9,850 nucleotides of DNA, taken from positions 1 through 9,850 of the forward strand of contig VBLN01000057.1 in NCBI GenBank assembly GCA_005878685.1, in the 5' to 3' direction. The notes under the pieces were generated by a model, which saw only the letters and a program-made list of their open reading frames with translations, had not been told where the DNA came from and searched no databases. Below are positions 6,358 to 9,850 of the stretch, one piece after another (position 1 is the stretch's first letter; each line of letters begins with the position of its first letter). The position numbers and the translations under genes were made by a program. The DNA comes from Deltaproteobacteria bacterium. Lineage in GTDB: Bacteria; Desulfobacterota; Binatia; UBA9968.

Positions 6358-7365
6358 TCAAAATCCCCGCAAGCGCAAAAGAAGCTGTTCAGGCAGGCCT
6401 TTCATGTAGAGCAAGGTATCCTCGATTGCCTTTTGGCGCCCATAGCGCGGTTCCCAGTCAAGCTCGGCTAAAGCTTTAGAGGCATCGGGAAACTTGTTGT
6501 TGGCTTCTTCATACAAGGGCCCATAAATGGTTTGAGGATCCACAAACACAATTCGGCTGGCGGTGCCGGAGAGCCTCTTGACCTCCTCGGCTAGTTCTAG
6601 AATTGCGCAGCGATTCGCAGGATTGCCGAGATTGTAAACTTCGCCTTTTCTCCCATTTCTCATGGCACATACAATCCCAGCCACCATATCCTTCACATGG
6701 GTAAAAGCCCTGACCTGGCGGCCATCGCCGAAGACGGTGATATCTACGCCGGCCAGAGCCTGGCCGATAAATCGGGGCAACACAAACCCTCCCCTTCCCG
6801 ATTGCCGCGGCCCGGTCACATTGAAAGGCCGCACGATTCTCGCCTCCAAGCCCTGGGTCTCGCATAGATTCAGGAGGGCAGTCTCACCGGCGAGTTTCCC
6901 GAGCGCATACTCCAAACGTGCTGAGGATTTCGGCGGAACGATTTTCGACATCGTCTCCGAGCAGAATCCATCTTGCCCGCCGCCATAAACCTCGCTGGTG
7001 GACACATCCACCAGCTTGGCCCTGTATCGCAAGGCTAAATTGGCTACAGCCATGGTATCGTTCACAATCGAAGCTGCGATCCGACCGGCGTGGGGCAAGA
7101 CGCCAGCGGGTCCAACCACCGAAGCGAGATGATAGATCTCATCACATCTCTCTCCATCCCACGACTGGCAGAAAGCTGCTACATCGGCAACCGAGTAGGT
7201 CAGTCTGTCAGGGTCGTCGAACTCGTGGAGCAAATCTTCTAAAGGCAAGGGGCTCGTGCTGAGATTGTCTATCACATGGACATGATTGTCCCTCTCAGCC
7301 AGGAGCAGTTCGATCAAATGGCTTCCCAAAAACCCAAATCCCCCTGTAACAATTATCTTCCTCAT
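6358..7365 (-). CDS. extended-SDR nucleotide-sugar enzyme, UDP-glucuronate decarboxylase-like
   Basis: A 335-aa NAD-dependent epimerase/dehydratase that converts a nucleotide sugar in the cytoplasm. The NAD site is Thr-Gly-Gly-Phe-Gly-Phe-Leu-Gly-Ser (7-15), with Asp33 at the end of strand 2 binding the NAD ribose. Active-site segments are Ser-Thr-Ser-Glu-Val-Tyr-Gly (122-128) and Tyr153-x3-Lys157. Arg-Pro-Phe-Asn-Val-Thr-Gly-Pro-Arg (179-187) and Val-Arg-Ala-Phe-Thr-His-Val-Lys-Asp (218-226) follow. The Ser-Glu pair and Arg219 match residues known in UXS and ArnA decarboxylases, which argues for UDP-xylose or UDP-4-keto-pentose formation; LegB-type dehydratases share part of this pattern, so specificity is open. 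I start at the ATG at 7365, which has GGTGGA six bases upstream and leads directly into the NAD motif; an upstream ATG at 7470 adds 35 residues of unconvincing sequence. Confidence 0.88.
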   Translation of the reverse strand: MRKIIVTGGFGFLGSHLIELLLAERDNHVHVIDNLSTSPLPLEDLLHEFDDPDRLTYSVADVAAFCQSWDGERCDEIYHLASVVGPAGVLPHAGRIAASIVNDTMAVANLALRYRAKLVDVSTSEVYGGGQDGFCSETMSKIVPPKSSARLEYALGKLAGETALLNLCETQGLEARIVRPFNVTGPRQSGRGGFVLPRFIGQALAGVDITVFGDGRQVRAFTHVKDMVAGIVCAMRNGRKGEVYNLGNPANRCAILELAEEVKRLSGTASRIVFVDPQTIYGPLYEEANNKFPDASKALAELDWEPRYGRQKAIEDTLLYMKGLPEQLLLRLRGF

Positions 7366-7515
7366 GTGAAATCCACCAACAGCAAAGCTACTCGCAAATT
7401 TCTCCTGCCCCAACCTTTCATGAGCGGACGGCCTTGGGTGCCCGCAGTAGCCATTGTAAGAGTGTGCCAACCCTGGAAGGGTTTTTATCCCCTCGTTGTC
7501 CGTCCCACGAACTCC
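7366..7515. other. 150-bp intergenic gap inside the glycan block
   Basis: This gap separates the GT2 stop (7516) from the nucleotide-sugar enzyme start (7365). It may hold a promoter for the enzyme and the following GT2. A minus-strand TACAAT (near 7453-7458) resembles a -10 box but lacks a matching -35. A 6-bp hairpin (7469-7483) has T residues only on its plus-strand side. I see no gene here. Confidence 0.4.
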
Positions 7516-8427
7516 TTAAACCCACCGCAGCTGATAGAGACGGTATTTCAAGGATAGGGGGCGCAGGCTGACAGCCTGCCGAAGGGCCTCCCGCGCCCCG
7601 AGTCTATCTCCGCCCTTCCATCGCCCTTTGGCCAGGCGATAATAGCGGTAAGCCGTGCGACAGGCTATCCGCTCTCTGCCCAACTGTTCCCTCGCCTCTG
7701 GGAACTCTCGGACCAATTTCTCGATCACCCGAATATTCTCCAACAGGCGACGCTCCTGGTCCCGACCGATGTTCCCTTCATGCTTGCGATACAGAAAAAC
7801 TACATGATCCAGATAGGCCACGGGATAGCGTATGATGATCCGAAAGGCCAGGTCCAGATCCATGCAGATGCGCAGGTTCTCATCGAGCCCGCCAATAGTC
7901 CTCCAAGCCTCCTTAGAAATGAGGGCTGCCTGAAGACGGACAATGCTCTTTTCAAAAAGATCGACGAGGCGTACGTTGTCTCGCGCCAAGCGCCGGGATT
8001 TGTCCTGAGGGATAATTGTCTCCCGGTTATGCTCGGGACCACCCAGATAACAGCCGTTGGCGAAGACCATGCCATAGCTCGGATTCTTTTCGATCAAACC
8101 GAAAAGGGTTTCGAGATGGTCTGGCGTACAGAGATCATCCGAATCCTGAACGGCGATCCATTTTCCCCGCGCATGACGGGTCCCGAGATTTCGCGCCGCC
8201 GAGGGACCGTGATTCTCCTGATAGAAAACGCGAATTCGGTCACCATAATTCCCGAGCACCTGTTGTGTATCATCTGTCGAGCCGTCGTCCACGATGATAA
8301 GCTCGAAATCCCGGAATCGCTGCTGTAAAACGCTATCTAGGGTCTCAGGAAGAAAGCGGGCTCGATTGTAGGTCGCGATAACAACCGAGACTGCTGGGTC
8401 TCCTCCAGTAACAGACGCTACACCCAT
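7516..8427 (-). CDS. family 2 glycosyltransferase with helical C-terminal extension
   Basis: A 303-aa GT-A glycosyltransferase. Numbered from the ATG at 8427: Val-Ser-Val-Val-Ile-Ala-Thr-Tyr-Asn-Arg (13-22), Ile-Ile-Val-Asp-Asp-Gly-Ser-Thr-Asp-Asp (44-53), Gly-Pro-Ser-Ala-Ala-Arg-Asn (74-80), and the Asp-Ser-Asp-Asp metal site (95-98). The usual Glu-Asp base region reads Cys-Met-Asp-Leu-Asp-Leu-Ala-Phe-Arg. The C-terminal part is Arg/Leu-rich and helical, ending with a segment like half a TPR (Ala-Arg-Glu-Ala-Leu-Arg-Gln-Ala), seen in some GT2 enzymes of polysaccharide clusters. A TTG at 8475 would add 16 residues and lacks a ribosome site. The chosen ATG has AAGGAG but only two bases of spacing. 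It overlaps the upstream GT2 by 10 nt, implying coupling. Sugar and acceptor unknown. Confidence 0.9.
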   Translation of the reverse strand: MGVASVTGGDPAVSVVIATYNRARFLPETLDSVLQQRFRDFELIIVDDGSTDDTQQVLGNYGDRIRVFYQENHGPSAARNLGTRHARGKWIAVQDSDDLCTPDHLETLFGLIEKNPSYGMVFANGCYLGGPEHNRETIIPQDKSRRLARDNVRLVDLFEKSIVRLQAALISKEAWRTIGGLDENLRICMDLDLAFRIIIRYPVAYLDHVVFLYRKHEGNIGRDQERRLLENIRVIEKLVREFPEAREQLGRERIACRTAYRYYRLAKGRWKGGDRLGAREALRQAVSLRPLSLKYRLYQLRWV

Positions 8428-9326
8428 GGCTCCTTGCCCATTCTTCTTTGAATCCTTCCGACGAGATATCCCCAATATTTCATGATCCGTTTTTCGGTCT
8501 TGTATGTCTTGTCAGCCTTCCTCAAGATCCAATATATGGGGTAGCGCACCAAATTGGCCAAGAGGTTGGGAATCACGTCGAAAAAAATTGAGTCCCTGCC
8601 GTAAAGGCTCCTGCTCAATCCTTTGCGGTACTGGGACAGACGAGCATAAGCAACCCCATATCGACCCGGGTTCAGCTCGTGGTAAGCAACCACGTGAGGG
8701 GTGTATCCTATAGAAAAACCTGCCGCTCGAATTCGCCGAGACAAGTCTGTATCTCCGTGATAACCGGAGGCAGGGAGCCGTTCATCAAAGAGGCCCGCTT
8801 TTCCGATCACCTCGCCACGGAAGGACATGATCACTCCCGTAAGACCCCGCAAATCTCTCACTGAATCACCATAGTCGATTACCGGGATATTGTATTGGTA
8901 CAAACGACTAGCATCTGCCGGGTTCCCAGATGGATCCTTGCCTGCAAGGACGCGCGGTTGCAAGGCATCATACCGAGTGGTTCGATAATCATTAACCAGC
9001 TCCCGTAACCAACTGGGCTCGAGCACGATATCATCATCCATAAGGCACACTATCTCTCCCGTGGCGTTCCGGAGTCCGGTGTTGAGGGCAAAGTTTTTTC
9101 CCGCCCTTCCCTCAACGAAAAACCGCAGCAAGGGCCACTGGTGGGCCACTTCTCTGAGCTGCTTTGCCGTATCGTCGGTCGACCCGTTGTCCACCACAAT
9201 CACTTCGAGCAATATCTCGCCACGGTTATCGGTACTCTGGAGACTTCTAAGAAGACGGCCTACGCTCTCGCTCCGGTTACGCGTGGGAATAATAACGCTA
9301 ACCTTAGGCCGCTCGGAGGGTTGCAT
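8418..9326 (-). CDS. family 2 glycosyltransferase
   Basis: A 302-aa GT-A glycosyltransferase. Motifs: Val-Ser-Val-Ile-Ile-Pro-Thr-Arg-Asn-Arg (9-18), Val-Ile-Val-Val-Asp-Asn-Gly-Ser-Thr-Asp-Asp (42-52), Gly-Lys-Asn-Phe-Ala-Leu-Asn-Thr-Gly (76-84), Cys-Leu-Met-Asp-Asp-Asp (94-99), and a later Gly-Asp-Thr-Asp-Leu-Ser-Arg-Arg in the place of the common Glu-Asp base motif. The C-terminal tail has Gly-Leu-Ser-Arg, Pro-Asn-Leu and a basic stretch with aromatic residues. It aligns by eye with the tail of the GT2 at 5394-6329 and may contact the membrane. An in-frame TAA lies six bases before the ATG at 9326, so the start is fixed, yet no Shine-Dalgarno is visible. The 97-bp gap upstream shows no clear promoter or terminator. 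It overlaps the next GT2 by 10 nt. Confidence 0.9.
   Translation of the reverse strand: MQPSERPKVSVIIPTRNRSESVGRLLRSLQSTDNRGEILLEVIVVDNGSTDDTAKQLREVAHQWPLLRFFVEGRAGKNFALNTGLRNATGEIVCLMDDDIVLEPSWLRELVNDYRTTRYDALQPRVLAGKDPSGNPADASRLYQYNIPVIDYGDSVRDLRGLTGVIMSFRGEVIGKAGLFDERLPASGYHGDTDLSRRIRAAGFSIGYTPHVVAYHELNPGRYGVAYARLSQYRKGLSRSLYGRDSIFFDVIPNLLANLVRYPIYWILRKADKTYKTEKRIMKYWGYLVGRIQRRMGKEPWV
8430..8435 (-). promoter_or_regulatory. AAGGAG ribosome-binding site of the second GT2
   Basis: On the minus strand AAGGAG lies two bases before the ATG at 8427-8425, within the final Gly-Lys-Glu-Pro-Trp-Val codons of the upstream GT2. The spacing is shorter than usual, so efficient starts may rely on ribosomes terminating at the TAG just downstream (8420-8418). 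Confidence 0.5.
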
Positions 9327-9423
9327 CGGTTAGGCCCAAAAGGTGATGGTTTGGTTATGAGAAAACAGAAAAGACAAATGCCTAGGTTTCCAATGGCCAG
9401 GAATAAGGACTCTCGTCAAAAGC

Positions 9424-9850
9424 TCAATAGCCAATACCCGCGGCGCGTATCTCCGCCTCCATCTCATTTCGAGCCTTTTGTAATTCCTCGCGAGTCACCC
9501 CTGACGTGGTGACAATCGCGCGAACGGCCCCCATCCTCCCCTTATAAAACACCTCGTCAGGATTGACACCACCGTCGAGCGTCTCCGGTTCGTAAAAGAA
9601 ATTATCCATCAGCGCTGCATCCACGGTCCACTGCACGTCAAAATCCGAAAAGTTCTCGCCCGGATGGTAGCCGTAGCTGTCAAACTCCTCCTCGATATCC
9701 AGGCCACGTTCTCTCTTCCGCATGACGGCCTTATATATTGGTGTTCCCGCCATCGGAATGTAAGAACAAAGGTCAACTTTATGGCGTATCCGTCGATTCG
9801 CTTGGATAAAATGTCGGCGTAGAAAGCTTCTGGTCTCCTCAAGAAACTCA
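9424..9850 (-). CDS. C-terminal part of a probable radical-SAM (B12-binding type) protein, cut by window edge
   Basis: The frame is open from the window edge (first full codon at 9849) to TGA at 9426-9424, 141 residues. An ATG at 9753 lies within it but is probably internal, because the residues upstream look like continuous protein. The segment Leu-Cys-Ser-Tyr-Ile-Pro-Met-Ala-Gly-Thr-Pro-Ile-Tyr (about 26-38) resembles the pro-met-pro-gly-thr-x-leu-tyr turn near the end of the radical-SAM barrel in cobalamin-binding family members. It is preceded by a helix (Glu-Glu-Thr-Arg-Ser-Phe-Leu) like those leading to that strand. After it come acidic and aromatic residues and a charged C-terminal helix. 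The CxxxCxxC cluster motif would lie outside the window, so the call rests on one motif plus the frequent presence of such proteins in glycan clusters. Substrate unknown. Confidence 0.5.
   Translation of the reverse strand, partial: EFLEETRSFLRRHFIQANRRIRHKVDLCSYIPMAGTPIYKAVMRKRERGLDIEEEFDSYGYHPGENFSDFDVQWTVDAALMDNFFYEPETLDGGVNPDEVFYKGRMGAVRAIVTTSGVTREELQKARNEMEAEIRAAGIGY

Noticed and set aside
7366..7470. Extending the nucleotide-sugar enzyme 35 codons to the ATG at 7470
   Set aside because: SDR enzymes begin just before the NAD-binding glycine motif, and the extra residues look like translated intergenic DNA.
7469..7486. Hairpin AACCCT/AGGGTT followed by TTTTT as a terminator
   Set aside because: The T-tract is on the plus strand, where no gene ends nearby. 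In the minus direction used by the neighbours there is no T-tract.
9609..9842. Minus-strand 77-codon frame at the right edge
   Set aside because: It overlaps the radical-SAM-like frame in another register. Its translation lacks recognisable features, whereas the other frame has a family motif and stays open to the edge.

Overview
The window looks like a surface-polysaccharide and lipopolysaccharide (LPS) region of a Gram-negative bacterium. The strongest clue is a stand-alone heptose-7-phosphate kinase (HldA/RfaE1 type), an enzyme of the ADP-heptose pathway that feeds the LPS inner core. It lies beside a WaaE/KdtX-like glycosyltransferase and several other glycosyltransferases. No rRNA, tRNA, CRISPR array, transposase or phage gene was seen. 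The species cannot be fixed from the sequence. A deltaproteobacterial or similar environmental lineage would fit, but that is a guess.

Layout, right to left, because nearly all genes are on the minus strand. At the right edge is the C-terminal part of a probable B12/radical-SAM type protein (9424-9850). Then come two overlapping family-2 glycosyltransferases (9326-8418 and 8427-7516), a 150-bp gap, an extended-SDR nucleotide-sugar enzyme with UDP-glucuronate decarboxylase-like active-site residues (7365-6358), and a third family-2 glycosyltransferase (6329-5394). One plus-strand gene, a small SAM-dependent methyltransferase (4705-5397), interrupts the run. It converges on the third glycosyltransferase with a 4-base overlap and diverges from the next block.

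The second minus-strand block (4570-805) is a tightly packed four-gene operon: WaaE-like GT2, GT4, hldA, yicC. The junction overlaps are 20, 11 and 4 nt, which suggests translational coupling. It probably starts from the 134-bp divergent region at 4571-4704 and ends at a strong intrinsic terminator (732-775). The hldA start is best placed at a TTG with an AGGAGG Shine-Dalgarno sequence inside the end of the GT4 gene.

Left of the terminator lies an unrecognised 151-aa protein gene (605-150) and, at the very edge, a possible C-terminal fragment of a plus-strand gene (1-148).

Together the genes describe activation of heptose, supply of a modified nucleotide sugar, five glycosyl transfers and one methylation, all consistent with building LPS core and O-antigen or a related glycan. 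The RNA-decay gene yicC is carried at the operon's end. I found no convincing wholly new system. The points most worth a second look are the chained overlaps with the TTG start, yicC placed in an LPS operon, the inverted methyltransferase, the two paralogous GT2s, and the orphan 151-aa gene.
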